From Betaproteobacteria bacterium (GTDB lineage: Bacteria; Pseudomonadota; Gammaproteobacteria; Burkholderiales; Casimicrobiaceae), in contig JACPUX010000003.1 in NCBI GenBank assembly GCA_016192065.1, positions 1 through 64,000 of the forward strand: DNA of 64,000 nt, in the 5' to 3' direction. The notes below the pieces were generated by a model. The model ran no database searches, was not told the origin of the DNA, and saw only the letters and a list, made by a program, of their open reading frames with translations. The position numbers were made by a program, and so were the translations under genes. This document shows positions 28,257 through 36,979 of this stretch, piece after piece. The first letter of the stretch is position 1. Every line of letters begins with the position of its first letter.

Positions 28257-29498
28257 ATGAAAGATCGCGGATTCACCACACGCATTTTGCATTCCGATCG
28301 TCTCGCCGGCGTTGAACACGGGGCTTTGCACAAGCCCGTGCATACCTCCGTCGCCTTCGGCTACCAGCGCGCCAAGGAGCTGGCCCGGGTGTTCCAGGGT
28401 GAGGCCAGCGGTTATGTTTATGGGCGCCAGACCAATCCCACGGTTGCCGCTTTGGAAGCCAAGGTCAGCGCCATGGAAGAGGGCGTCGGCACGATCTGTT
28501 TCGGTACCGGCATGGCAGCGATCGGGTCCGCGTTGTTTGCCCTGCTGCGCCGGGGCGATCATCTGCTCTCGAGCGCCTTTCTCTTCGGCAACACCAATAG
28601 CCTATTCAACACTTTCGATGGCCAGGGCGTGGCGGTAAGCTTTTGCGATGCGACCTCGGCAGCCGCCGTCGCCGCGGCGCTGCGGCCGGAAACACGCCTG
28701 GTATTCGTCGAGACCATCGCCAATCCCCGCACCCAGATCGCCGATCTTAAAGCGATCGGCGAGTTGTGCGCGGCGCGCGGCCTGGTGTACGTGGTCGATA
28801 ACACCCTGACCACCCCCTATCTGTTCCGCCCGCGCGAGGTGGGGGCGAGCCTGGTGGTCAATGCCCTGACCAAGTACATCGGCGGCCATGGCAATGCCCT
28901 GGGCGGTGCCATCACCGACACCGGCCTATTCGACTGGTCGGCCTTTCCCAACATCAGCGATAGCTATCGCAAGCTCAAGCCGGCGGTCTGGGGGCTTACC
29001 CAGATTCGCAAGAAAGGCCTGCGCGATTTTGGTGCCAGCCTCGCCGCCGAGGCGGCTCACCACATCGCCGTGGGGGCCGAGACTCTGGCATTGCGCATGG
29101 AGCGAGCCTGTGAGAACGCCGGCGGTCTGGCGCGCCACCTGGCGGACCATCCGGCGGTGGCGCGGGTGTATTACCCGGGCCTGGCGGAACATCCCCAGTT
29201 CGCGCGCTGCCAGCAGTTGTTCCGGGCGCCAGGGGCCTTGCTGAGTTTCGAGCTGGCACCAGGATTCGATCCCTTCGAGTTCCTTGATCGCCTGCGGGTC
29301 GTGGTGCTGTCGAGTAACCTTGGCGACACCCGCAGCCTGGCGATCCCGGTAGCGCATACGATCTACTTCGAAATGGGACCGGAGCGTCGTGCCAGCATGG
29401 GGATCGCCGATTCCTTGATCCGCCTTTCGGTGGGCATCGAGGATCTTGAGGACTTGGTCGAGGATTTGACGCAAGCGCTAGCCGAGCCGCCGACCTGA
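28257..29498 (+). CDS. Cystathionine gamma-synthase family PLP enzyme (MetZ-like)
   Basis: A 413-residue trans-sulfuration enzyme. The PLP lysine is Lys206 in NALTKYIGGHG; YVYGRQTNPTVAALE, the phosphate-binding CFGTGMAAI and SSNLGDTRSLA are typical. The position after cvpA-purF is that of metZ in Pseudomonas, and the SAM-II riboswitch upstream points to methionine synthesis. O-succinyl- or O-acetylhomoserine sulfhydrylase activity is the best guess, but cystathionine synthase or lyase cannot be excluded from sequence. No good Shine-Dalgarno sequence precedes the ATG. Confidence 0.88.
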   Translation: MKDRGFTTRILHSDRLAGVEHGALHKPVHTSVAFGYQRAKELARVFQGEASGYVYGRQTNPTVAALEAKVSAMEEGVGTICFGTGMAAIGSALFALLRRGDHLLSSAFLFGNTNSLFNTFDGQGVAVSFCDATSAAAVAAALRPETRLVFVETIANPRTQIADLKAIGELCAARGLVYVVDNTLTTPYLFRPREVGASLVVNALTKYIGGHGNALGGAITDTGLFDWSAFPNISDSYRKLKPAVWGLTQIRKKGLRDFGASLAAEAAHHIAVGAETLALRMERACENAGGLARHLADHPAVARVYYPGLAEHPQFARCQQLFRAPGALLSFELAPGFDPFEFLDRLRVVVLSSNLGDTRSLAIPVAHTIYFEMGPERRASMGIADSLIRLSVGIEDLEDLVEDLTQALAEPPT

Positions 29499-29542
29499 TC
29501 CGCGTCCTTCCGCGGCAACGGGGGAAAGGCACATCAAGCGCA

Positions 29543-29743
29543 CCCGCCCGGCCGCCCGAAGGGGGCGCTAGCCAATCACCGGAGCGGGCGGGGCCCGCGA
29601 ACCGTACTCACCCCCTTCCCCTGGAAGGGGGCTGGGGGGAAGGTTCGTCACCCCCCCGCCCGGCCGCCCGAAGGGGGCGCTAGCCAATCACCGGAGCGGG
29701 CGGGGCCCGCGAACCGTACTCACCCCCTTCCCCTGGAAGGGGG
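29543..29743. repeat. Two tandem REP-like repeat units
   Basis: An 89-base block (29543-29631) recurs without visible change at 29655-29743, a 112-base period. Each unit holds GCGGGC-GGG-GCCCGC followed by GAACCG, and a hairpin CCCCCTTCC-CCT-GGAAGGGGG. A related motif, GGAGCGGGC-TT-GCCCGCGAACCG, occurs at 55558-55580. The palindromes resemble REP elements of Pseudomonas (GCGGGC...GCCCGC cores). They lie between converging genes. Confidence 0.85.
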
Positions 29744-29772
29744 TCGGGGAAGGCACACAACACCGACGCACC

Positions 29773-30513
29773 TCAGCGCGAATCGGTCGGGGATGGCCAG
29801 GGCCGCGGCCACAATCCCCCCGGAGTGCTTTCCAGATAACCACCCGGCGGTCCCCAGGCCGGTAGGACCCAGCGCTCGCAGCGCACCCCATCGATCGAAT
29901 GCTCATGCCGCGCCGGCCGGTGGGTGTGGCCATGAATCAGACGAACCTGCCCGGCGGCGCGCAGCGCGGCGGCCACCGTATGGGCGTTGACATCCATGAT
30001 CTCGGCCGGCTTTTCCGCCTTCTGGGCGCTACTGGCGGCGCGCAGCTCTGCGGCCAGCAGGCGGCGTTGGTCGAGCGGTAGAGCGAGGAATTGCGCCTGC
30101 CACCTTGGGTCTCGCGCCTGCTTGCGCCAAGCAAGATAAGCGTGGTCTTCGGTGCAGAGCTGGTCGCCGTGCATCAGGAGCGTGGTTTCGCCCTCGATGG
30201 TGGTGAGTTCGGCCTCCGGCATGAGCCGCGCGCCACAGGCGCGGGCAAACGCTTCGCCGAGCAGGAAATCGCGGTTGCCGTGCTGCACGTGCAGGGCCGC
30301 GCCACCATCGCTGAGATGGCGCAAACCCTGAATGATCGGCCGCCAGGCCGGGTGCGCCAAGTCATCGTCTCCCAGCCAGGCGTCGAAGAGGTCGCCCAGG
30401 ATGTAGATGCCCGAGGCTTCGCGCGCCGGGCCGCCGAGAAAGCTCAGGAAGGCGGCGCTGAGATCCGGCCGATCCGGGGCAAGGTGGATGTCGGAGACAA
30501 AAAGTGTCGTCAC
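29773..30513 (-). CDS. lpxH: UDP-2,3-diacylglucosamine diphosphatase
   Basis: A 246-residue calcineurin-like phosphoesterase that makes lipid X from UDP-2,3-diacylglucosamine in lipid A synthesis at the inner membrane. Metal-binding motifs are FVSDIHL, GDLFDAWLG, HGNRDFLLG, LMHGDQL and GHTHRPARH. It ends the minus-strand run TPR-ldt-ppiA-ppiB-lpxH; ppiB-lpxH adjacency is common in proteobacteria. It implies a lipopolysaccharide-bearing outer membrane. Confidence 0.96.
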   Translation of the reverse strand: MTTLFVSDIHLAPDRPDLSAAFLSFLGGPAREASGIYILGDLFDAWLGDDDLAHPAWRPIIQGLRHLSDGGAALHVQHGNRDFLLGEAFARACGARLMPEAELTTIEGETTLLMHGDQLCTEDHAYLAWRKQARDPRWQAQFLALPLDQRRLLAAELRAASSAQKAEKPAEIMDVNAHTVAAALRAAGQVRLIHGHTHRPARHEHSIDGVRCERWVLPAWGPPGGYLESTPGGLWPRPWPSPTDSR

Positions 30514-30586
30514 CAGACCGCGCCAGAGCTATCCGCGTTGCCGGGACCCGCACCGAATAGTCTGGCGCGGTTGCGCCGGCACGCGC

Positions 30587-31084
30587 TCAGGCCGCGACTT
30601 CCTCGGCCCGCAGCAACAGCACATCGTCCACCGGCACGTCCTGGTGTCCGGAGCGCGAGCCGGTCTTGACGCCACGGATCTGGTCAATGACATCCATCCC
30701 GGCGGTGACTTTGCCGAAAACACAGTAGCCCCAGCCCTGCGGTGTGGCATTGCGGAAATCGAGAAAGGCGTTGTCGGCCACGTTGATGAAGAACTGCGAG
30801 CTGGCCGAGTGGGGGTCGGGTGTCCGAGCCATGGCGATGGTGTAGCGGTGGTTCTTGAGCCCGTTCTGGGCTTCGTTGGCGATGGTCGCCCGAGTCGGCT
30901 TCTGGCGCATTCCCGGCGCGAAACCGCCACCTTGGATCATGAAGTTGTCGATCACGCGGTGGAAGACGGTGTTGTCGTAGTGGCCCTCGCGCACGTAGTC
31001 CAGGAAGTTCTGGACGGTGAGGGGGGCTTTCTCAGTGTCGAGTTCGAGCGTGATGTCGCCCAATGAAGTGTGCAGAATGACCAT
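30587..31084 (-). CDS. ppiB: Cytoplasmic peptidyl-prolyl cis-trans isomerase B (cyclophilin)
   Basis: A 165-residue cyclophilin without a signal peptide. Active-site elements include [15 protein letters not shown], the QFFINVADN stretch and [11 protein letters not shown]. It catalyses proline isomerisation in protein folding. It begins 7 bases past the ppiA stop, and the two proteins are clearly paralogous, probably from local duplication in the lineage. Confidence 0.95.
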   Translation of the reverse strand: MVILHTSLGDITLELDTEKAPLTVQNFLDYVREGHYDNTVFHRVIDNFMIQGGGFAPGMRQKPTRATIANEAQNGLKNHRYTIAMARTPDPHSASSQFFINVADNAFLDFRNATPQGWGYCVFGKVTAGMDVIDQIRGVKTGSRSGHQDVPVDDVLLLRAEEVAA

Positions 31085-31091
31085 GGTTGTC

Positions 31092-31676
31092 CTATTTGTC
31101 GGAATTGCGCAGGCTGGCTTTTTCGATCACCACCTTGTCCTTGGGCACGTCGCGCGGGAAGGGGCCGCCGGGTCCGGTCGGGGTCTCGGCGATCTTGGCG
31201 ACCACATCCATGCCGGAGACCACTTTGCCGAACACGGTGTAGCCCCAGTTGCTCGGGCCGGAATAGTTGAGCGGCGCGTTGTTGGCGACGTTGACAAAGA
31301 ACTGCGCCGCGGCTGAATGCGGGTCCGGGGTGCGAGCCATGGCGATGGTGCCGGGCAGGTTGGAGAGCCCTGCCTTGGTGCTGGATTCGCCCTCATTGCG
31401 AATTGGCGCTTGCGTGGGCTTTTGCTGGAACTCGCTGGTGAACCCCCCGCCTTGAATCATGAACCCCTTGATCACGCGGTGGAACTGGGTGCCCACGTAA
31501 TGCCCGCTTTTGACATAGCCGAGAAAGTTCTCCACCGTCTTAGGTGCGGCCTCGGGGTAGAGCTCTAGCACGATGGTGCCGGCGCTGGTCTGCAACTCGA
31601 CTTGGGGATTCGCGGCCAGGGCGATCGTGCTGGCACAAAACAGGGCCGTGGCGGCGAGGGTCTCGAAAAACTTCAT
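31092..31676 (-). CDS. ppiA: Periplasmic peptidyl-prolyl cis-trans isomerase (cyclophilin A type)
   Basis: A 194-residue cyclophilin with a signal peptide ([16 protein letters not shown], cleavage near ALAAN). It has [15 protein letters not shown] and QFFVNVANN. It would assist folding of exported proteins. It lies 3 bases downstream of the L,D-transpeptidase gene, so both are exported and probably co-expressed. Confidence 0.93.
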   Translation of the reverse strand: MKFFETLAATALFCASTIALAANPQVELQTSAGTIVLELYPEAAPKTVENFLGYVKSGHYVGTQFHRVIKGFMIQGGGFTSEFQQKPTQAPIRNEGESSTKAGLSNLPGTIAMARTPDPHSAAAQFFVNVANNAPLNYSGPSNWGYTVFGKVVSGMDVVAKIAETPTGPGGPFPRDVPKDKVVIEKASLRNSDK

Positions 31677-31679
31677 CCA

Positions 31680-32960
31680 TCAACTCCTTTTGGTCTTGGG
31701 TGGTTTGCGCGACCACTTGGCCGCGACCTTGATCAAGCCTCCGCGCGCTTGCGCAACCGCTGTGAGCGGTGCCGCGGCGGGGCCTTCGTAAATGATTTGC
31801 CAGCGCCCATCGAGCTTCTGCCAGTACTGTTCCTTGCGCATCCGGTTGCTGAGTTGGTCGCTCTGGTAGTCCTGGTCGAAGCTGACTACGGCAAGCGCGT
31901 CATGGCCGGGATACTGAAAGACCGACAGGTTGCTGACGCCCACTCGGATGTAGCGCTTCTGCGCGTTGACGCTTTGCTTATGCACGCGCCAAGCGGCGAG
32001 ATCCTTGCCCTGTGTGCGGAAGGTGAGCGCGTAGTGCCGCAGGTAGCGCTCGGTGTCCAAGGACTCCCAGTCGTCGCGCCAAGCCTCGAAGTCCCGCCGG
32101 AATTCGCTGGTTCGGGCGCTGATTTGTTCGGGCTCCGCCCACTCCAGTCGGGGCGTGATGATCACCGGTATCGAGGCGTCATCAAGACGAGCAGCGAGTT
32201 CCTCCAATTCACGATTGGCCAGTACCACGCAGCCGTCCGAGGCGAAGGGCGGCCGGCTATAGGTGTCGCTGGGCGTGCCGTGCAGCCAGATGCCATGGCC
32301 GCCGTGACCTTGGCGTCGGTCCCACTCGTTGGGGTAATTGAGCGGAAAGGCACCGCTGCCGTAGAAGTCGGTCAACTTTGCCGGGGAAATGCTGCCCGTG
32401 GTGTGATAGATCCCAACCGGCGTCTTTTGATCGCCTTCACGCGTCTTCCCGGCGCCCAGGCGGCCGATGCTCACATAATAGTCGGCGACGCGTTCGAGCT
32501 TGCCCTGCTGATTCTCGAAAACGAAAAGTCTGGAGGTGCTGGTGTCCACCACCAGCAAGTGCCTTTCGTGCGTGGCCAGTTGCCAAACACCTCGCGGCAG
32601 CGCGCCAGGCGGGGGCGGCTCCCAGGCGCGCCGCGCGCGCGCCACTGCTTCGGCGCGCAAGGCGTCGATCCGCGTACCCGAGATCCGCGCCCCATCACCC
32701 ATGCCGGAGAGCGGGCGGGCGTGGGCAAGCAGCAAATCACCCTTGATCAGGTGTCCCAGGCGGAAATTGGGGAAGCGGCGCAGGAGTTCATCGACTTGCA
32801 GCTCCGCGGCGCGAATGCGACTCGCCTGAATTTCTTGCAGGGCGCCCAAAAGCATGGGCTCGACTTCATTGGCCCAGGCGGACAGGCTGGTGACCAGCAG
32901 CGCGGCGAGTAGTGAGGGGCGCCCACATCCGGCGCCCGGCAGGCGCGACTGGAGTTTCAC
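31680..32960 (-). CDS. L,D-transpeptidase (YkuD) with C-terminal Cds6-like domain
   Basis: A 426-residue exported protein. The YkuD domain has HGIWLHGTPSDTY and the catalytic ASDGCVVL; such enzymes make 3-3 crosslinks or anchor proteins to peptidoglycan. The last ~120 residues (from about YLRHYALTF) form an NTF2-like domain also found in the next upstream gene. The GTG at 32960 gives a signal-peptide-like start (LLAALLVTSLSAWA); a much longer N-terminal extension is possible but lacks a signal and is arginine/proline rich. It resembles the Campylobacter/Helicobacter Cds6/LdtX group. Confidence 0.87.
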   Translation of the reverse strand: MKLQSRLPGAGCGRPSLLAALLVTSLSAWANEVEPMLLGALQEIQASRIRAAELQVDELLRRFPNFRLGHLIKGDLLLAHARPLSGMGDGARISGTRIDALRAEAVARARRAWEPPPPGALPRGVWQLATHERHLLVVDTSTSRLFVFENQQGKLERVADYYVSIGRLGAGKTREGDQKTPVGIYHTTGSISPAKLTDFYGSGAFPLNYPNEWDRRQGHGGHGIWLHGTPSDTYSRPPFASDGCVVLANRELEELAARLDDASIPVIITPRLEWAEPEQISARTSEFRRDFEAWRDDWESLDTERYLRHYALTFRTQGKDLAAWRVHKQSVNAQKRYIRVGVSNLSVFQYPGHDALAVVSFDQDYQSDQLSNRMRKEQYWQKLDGRWQIIYEGPAAAPLTAVAQARGGLIKVAAKWSRKPPKTKRS

Positions 32961-33081
32961 GGGCGACCCGGGAGCGGGGCGATCGAGCCGCCCTGGTAAG
33001 GCCAAGGCCGGCGTGCCACGCGCGCGCCTTGGCGGATCGTGCAGCGGGGCCGGAGGATTGCGGTCCGGCGCATGCTCGCGC

Positions 33082-34179
33082 TCACTTGCCCGATTGCTCC
33101 CGGCTAATTCGCCATTGCCCACCCTGCTTTTCCAGAGCCAGGGACTTGCTCGAACTGGTCGACAGGCGATCGGACTTGTAGTCCTGCTTGAAACTGACCT
33201 TGGCGTGCGTGGCATCAACCATCGTCACTTTGGGATTCAGAATCTCCACGCTGATGCGCTTAGGCGCGAGAATTCGATCACGCCTGGAAGACTTCCAGGC
33301 GTCATGCGTTTCGCCTGGAGGGTGATAATCCGCGACATAAGATCCGAGGTAGGCCTCGAGATCGCGGCCGGACCAAGCTTTTGCCCAGGACATCACCGCG
33401 GTCAATACCGCCTCGCTTTCATTCGCGCCGGCCAAAGGCTTGGCGGGGATGGCTGCCGGCGCACTCACCGGCGCGACGCTCGCCGGAGCGCTGGCCGCGG
33501 GAGCGGCCGTGCTGGCGACCGCCGCCGGCGTCGCTGCATCGGGCGTGGCGCTGGCCACGCTGATCGGAGCGCTCGCGCTGGCCGGCGACTTGCGCGCTTC
33601 CTTCACCGGCGCGCCGCGCGCGCCATCGCGCTTGCCGTTGGCCGGGAACATGTCACGAATCAAAGAGAGTTTGGTCTCCGCCGACTTATTACTCTTATCG
33701 AGTTGCAGCGCCTTGTCGTATGCCGCGCTGGCCATTTTGGCGTAGATGTCGCCGAGGTTCTCGTGCGCCGTGGCGTAGCTCGGGTGGGTTTGGATCGCCA
33801 TTTCCAACGAGACCTTGGCCTTTTCGAACTGTCCCTTGGTCGCGTAGAGCACGGCGAGATTGTTGTAGGGCTCGGGCAATTCGGGGTACTCCTCGGTCAG
33901 CGCCTGGAAGAGACTGATCGCTTCATTGGTCTTGCCCTGCTCCGTGAGCACCACGCCCTTGAGAAATCGCGCCAGCGGATCCTTCGGCTTGCCGGTGAGG
34001 TAAGCGTTCAGTTTGTCGAGTGCCTGGGCATGCTGCCCCTGCTTGATCAGCCGATTGATGTCCTGCAGGTCTTGTGCCCGTGCCGGTACCGAGAACACGA
34101 GCCCCAGCGACATGCTGAGGAGAAGGGCCGTGGTGATACGCGCGAACCGTGTGAGCATAAGAGCTGCGAATCCGGTCAT
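33082..34179 (-). CDS. Exported TPR protein with Cds6-like C-terminal domain
   Basis: A 365-residue protein: signal peptide (LLLSMSLGLVFSVPARA), three to four TPR repeats (about 30-165), an Ala/Pro/Ser-rich linker and a C-terminal NTF2-like domain (about 245-365; SWAKAWSGRDLEAYLGSYVADYHPP). The C-terminal domain is a paralogue of that of the L,D-transpeptidase downstream, suggesting both act on the same cell-wall substrate or partner. The ATG at 34179 has AAGGA about 11 bases upstream; an ATG at 34158 is an alternative. The gene leads the minus-strand envelope operon. Confidence 0.85.
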   Translation of the reverse strand: MTGFAALMLTRFARITTALLLSMSLGLVFSVPARAQDLQDINRLIKQGQHAQALDKLNAYLTGKPKDPLARFLKGVVLTEQGKTNEAISLFQALTEEYPELPEPYNNLAVLYATKGQFEKAKVSLEMAIQTHPSYATAHENLGDIYAKMASAAYDKALQLDKSNKSAETKLSLIRDMFPANGKRDGARGAPVKEARKSPASASAPISVASATPDAATPAAVASTAAPAASAPASVAPVSAPAAIPAKPLAGANESEAVLTAVMSWAKAWSGRDLEAYLGSYVADYHPPGETHDAWKSSRRDRILAPKRISVEILNPKVTMVDATHAKVSFKQDYKSDRLSTSSSKSLALEKQGGQWRISREQSGK

Positions 34180-34209
34180 GACGGGCTTGATCCTTGGCAA
34201 AATGGGGCA

Positions 34210-34218
34210 ATTCTAGCA
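34210..34218 (-). promoter_or_regulatory. Extended -10 element for the TPR-ldt-ppi-lpxH operon
   Basis: TGC-TAGAAT on the minus strand, about 31 bases before the ATG at 34179, forms an extended -10 box (TGn plus TAGAAT). No good -35 is seen, as is usual for such promoters. Confidence 0.55.
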
Positions 34219-34293
34219 AGAAGCCGGGGCGCCTGCTAGGACGAAAGCGCCTTTTCAATGGGTTTGGGCCGTCGGCCAAGAGGCGCTCTGGCG

Positions 34294-34299
34294 TATAAT
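34294..34299 (+). promoter_or_regulatory. -10 box for prfB
   Basis: A perfect TATAAT, 37 bases before the prfB ATG. No convincing -35 at 16-18 bases was found. It is divergent to the TPR operon promoter about 80 bases away. Confidence 0.55.
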
Positions 34300-34335
34300 A
34301 CGCGGTTCACTTTGCCTCAACGGAGCGCGCAGGAA

Positions 34336-35440
34336 ATGGAAGCCGAACAAGTCAACCTGATCGCCAACACCCTCGCCGACCTGCGCCGGCGCTGCGGCGC
34401 GTTGCGGAGGTATCTTTGACTACGAGGTCAAGCACGAACGACTTGCCGTAGTCAGCCGCGAACTCGAGGATCCCGCCATCTGGAGCGACGCCACGCGCGC
34501 CCAGGAGCTGGGACGGGAAAAGAAGACGCTCGAGACCGTGGTGAACCAGATCGAGAGGATCGAAAGCGGCATCGCGGATTCCGAGGGCCTGTTCGAGCTT
34601 GCCAAAGGCGAGGCTGACGACGAAACGCTGCAAGCCGTGCACAGCGATGTGGCGGCGCTGGTCAAGCTGGTGGAGGACCTGGAGTTCCGCCGGATGTTCA
34701 GCAATCCGATGGACCCCAGCCCCTGTTTCATCGACATTCAATCCGGCAGCGGGGGCACTGAAGCGCAGGACTGGGCCTCGATGCTGCTGCGCATGTATTT
34801 GCGCTACTGTGAGCGCCGAGGCTGGACCGTGGAAGTGCTCGAGGAATCACCTGGCGAGGTTGCCGGCATCAAGAGCGCCACGGTCAAGGTGAATGGCGAT
34901 TACGCCTTCGGCTATTTGCGCACCGAGACTGGTGTGCACCGCCTGGTCCGCAAGTCGCCTTTTGATTCGAATGCGCGGCGGCACACCTCGTTTGCCAGCG
35001 TCTTCGCTTATCCCGAGGTGGACGATTCCATCCAGGTCGATATCAATCCGGCGGACTTGCGCATCGACACCTTTCGCGCCTCCGGCGCGGGTGGTCAGCA
35101 CATCAACAAGACCGATTCGGCGGTGCGCATCACGCACCTGCCCACCAACATAGTAGTGCAATGCCAAAACGATCGCTCGCAGCACCGCAATCGCGCCGAG
35201 GCCATGGCGATGCTGAAGTCCAGGCTCTATGAACTGGAGTTGAGAAAGCGCCAGGCCGAACAGCAGAAGCTCGAAGACTCCAAGACCGATATCGGCTGGG
35301 GTCACCAGATCCGTTCTTATGTGCTCGATCAGTCCCGCATCAAGGACTTGCGCACTGGCCATGAAGTCGGCAATACCCAAGCCGTGCTTGATGGCGACCT
35401 CGATGATTTTATTGCCGCCAGCCTCAAACAAGGCGTCTAG
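34336..35440 (+). CDS. prfB: Peptide chain release factor 2 with programmed +1 frameshift
   Basis: RF2 recognises UGA and UAA and frees the peptide. The first frame (34336-34416) reads 27 codons and meets in-frame TGA at 34417-34419; the main frame resumes at 34418 to 35440, giving 367 residues. The slip site CTT-TGA-C is preceded by an internal Shine-Dalgarno-like GGAGG, the same autoregulatory device as in E. coli: scarce RF2 slows termination and favours the shift. The codon-reading tripeptide SPF and the catalytic GGQ (252-254) are present. It is followed 29 bases on by lysS, the standard order. The frame is not broken by error. Confidence 0.96.
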
Positions 35441-35469
35441 ACCGCCATCCTTTTCTTGCGAGTTCCACC

Positions 35470-36978
35470 ATGACCGACGCCAATATTCCCAGTGAAACGC
35501 CGGACGAAAACCAGATCGTCGCTGAGCGCCGCGCCAAACTGGGCGCGCTGCGCGCCCGCGGCAACGCTTTTCCCAATGACTTTAGGCGCGATGCCCTGGC
35601 TGGGGATCTACACGCGGCGCACGGTGCGAAGGAAATCGCCGAACTTGAAGCCGCCCGGATCGTGGTCGCGCTCGCCGGCCGCATGATGCTTAAGCGACTG
35701 ATGGGGAAAGCGAGTTTCGCCACCTTGCAGGACGTCTCCGGGCGACTGCAAGCCTACATCACCAAGGACGCGATCGGCGAGGATGGCTATGAAGCCTTCA
35801 AGCACTTCGACCTGGGCGACATCCTCGCCGTCGAGGGCCACTTGTTCAAGACTCGCACCGGCGAGCTCACCGTCCACGTTACCGCGCTGCGGCTGCTGGT
35901 CAAGGCGCTGCGCCCGCTGCCCGAGAAATTCCACGGGCTCACCGATACCGAGCAGAAATACCGCCAGCGCTATCTCGATCTGATCACCAACCCCGACGCG
36001 CAGCGCGTATTTCGGGCGCGTTCGCGAATTCTGCAGAGCATTCGCGAGTTCTTCGTCGAGCGGGACTACCTCGAAGTCGAGACGCCGATGATGCACCCCA
36101 TTCCTGGAGGTGCCGCGGCTCGGCCGTTTGTCACGCACCACAACGCGCTGGACATGGAATTGTTCCTGCGCATCGCGCCCGAGCTCTATCTTAAGCGCCT
36201 GGTCGTGGGGGGCATGGAAAAGGTCTTCGAGATCAACCGCAATTTCCGCAACGAGGGTATTTCCACGCGCCACAATCCGGAATTCACCATGATTGAGTTC
36301 TACGAGGCCTACCAGGATTTCCATTACCTCATGGACCTCACCGAAGCCCTGTTCCGCGAAGTCGCCCAAAAGGTCTTGGGCGGCACAGTGGTGAACTACC
36401 AGGGGCGCAGCATGGATCTCGCTCGGCCTTTCGACCGCTTGACCATGCCGCAAGCGATCGCCAAGTACAACCCGCAATGGAACCTGCAACAGCTCGATGA
36501 CGCGGGGTTCCTGGTCGGGCAGTTGGCCGCGCGCAAAGTGGAAATCAAGCACGGCGCCACGTTGGGCGAGTTGCAACTGCTGTTCTTCGAGGAAACCACC
36601 GAAGAGCAACTGTTTGACCCGACCTTCATCATCGATTATCCGCAAGAGGTCTCGCCCCTGGCGCGGCGCAACGACGCCAACCCCGCCATCACCGACCGCT
36701 TCGAGCTGTTCGTGACCGGCCGGGAAATGGCCAACGGCTTCTCCGAGCTGAACGATCCCGAAGATCAGGCCGCGCGCTTCATGGAACAGGCGAGGCAAAA
36801 GGAAGCCGGCGACGCCGAAGCCATGCACTACGACGCCGACTACATCCGCGCCCTGGAATACGGACTGCCGCCCACGGCTGGCGAAGGCATAGGGGTGGAC
36901 CGCCTGGTGATGCTCTTGACCGACAGCCCATCGATTCGGGACGTGATTCTCTTTCCGCAGCTTCGCCGCGTGGACTGA
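35470..36978 (+). CDS. lysS: Lysyl-tRNA synthetase, class II
   Basis: A 502-residue class IIb synthetase with an N-terminal OB-fold anticodon domain (about 65-180) and a catalytic core carrying motif 2 ([21 protein letters not shown]) split around the arginine, and motif 3 ([21 protein letters not shown] region). It charges tRNA-Lys. copA starts 2 bases after its stop, an unusual linkage that may place a copper pump on the prfB-lysS transcript. Confidence 0.96.
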   Translation: MTDANIPSETPDENQIVAERRAKLGALRARGNAFPNDFRRDALAGDLHAAHGAKEIAELEAARIVVALAGRMMLKRLMGKASFATLQDVSGRLQAYITKDAIGEDGYEAFKHFDLGDILAVEGHLFKTRTGELTVHVTALRLLVKALRPLPEKFHGLTDTEQKYRQRYLDLITNPDAQRVFRARSRILQSIREFFVERDYLEVETPMMHPIPGGAAARPFVTHHNALDMELFLRIAPELYLKRLVVGGMEKVFEINRNFRNEGISTRHNPEFTMIEFYEAYQDFHYLMDLTEALFREVAQKVLGGTVVNYQGRSMDLARPFDRLTMPQAIAKYNPQWNLQQLDDAGFLVGQLAARKVEIKHGATLGELQLLFFEETTEEQLFDPTFIIDYPQEVSPLARRNDANPAITDRFELFVTGREMANGFSELNDPEDQAARFMEQARQKEAGDAEAMHYDADYIRALEYGLPPTAGEGIGVDRLVMLLTDSPSIRDVILFPQLRRVD

Positions 36979-36979
36979 G

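Noticed and set aside
29543..29743. CRISPR-like array
   Set aside because: There are only two long units, with GC-rich palindromes and no short repeats with unique equal-length spacers; no cas genes are near.
31602..32912. A 436-codon plus-strand frame opposite the L,D-transpeptidase
   Set aside because: The minus strand encodes a YkuD catalytic motif and C-terminal domain; the plus-strand product has no coherent domain.
32854..34239. A 461-codon plus-strand frame opposite the TPR gene
   Set aside because: The minus strand carries a signal peptide, TPR repeats and a Cds6-like domain; the plus frame is a composition shadow.
34336..34419. prfB as a frameshifted pseudogene
   Set aside because: The stop at codon 28 lies in the classical CTT-TGA-C slip site with an upstream Shine-Dalgarno-like element, so it is programmed.
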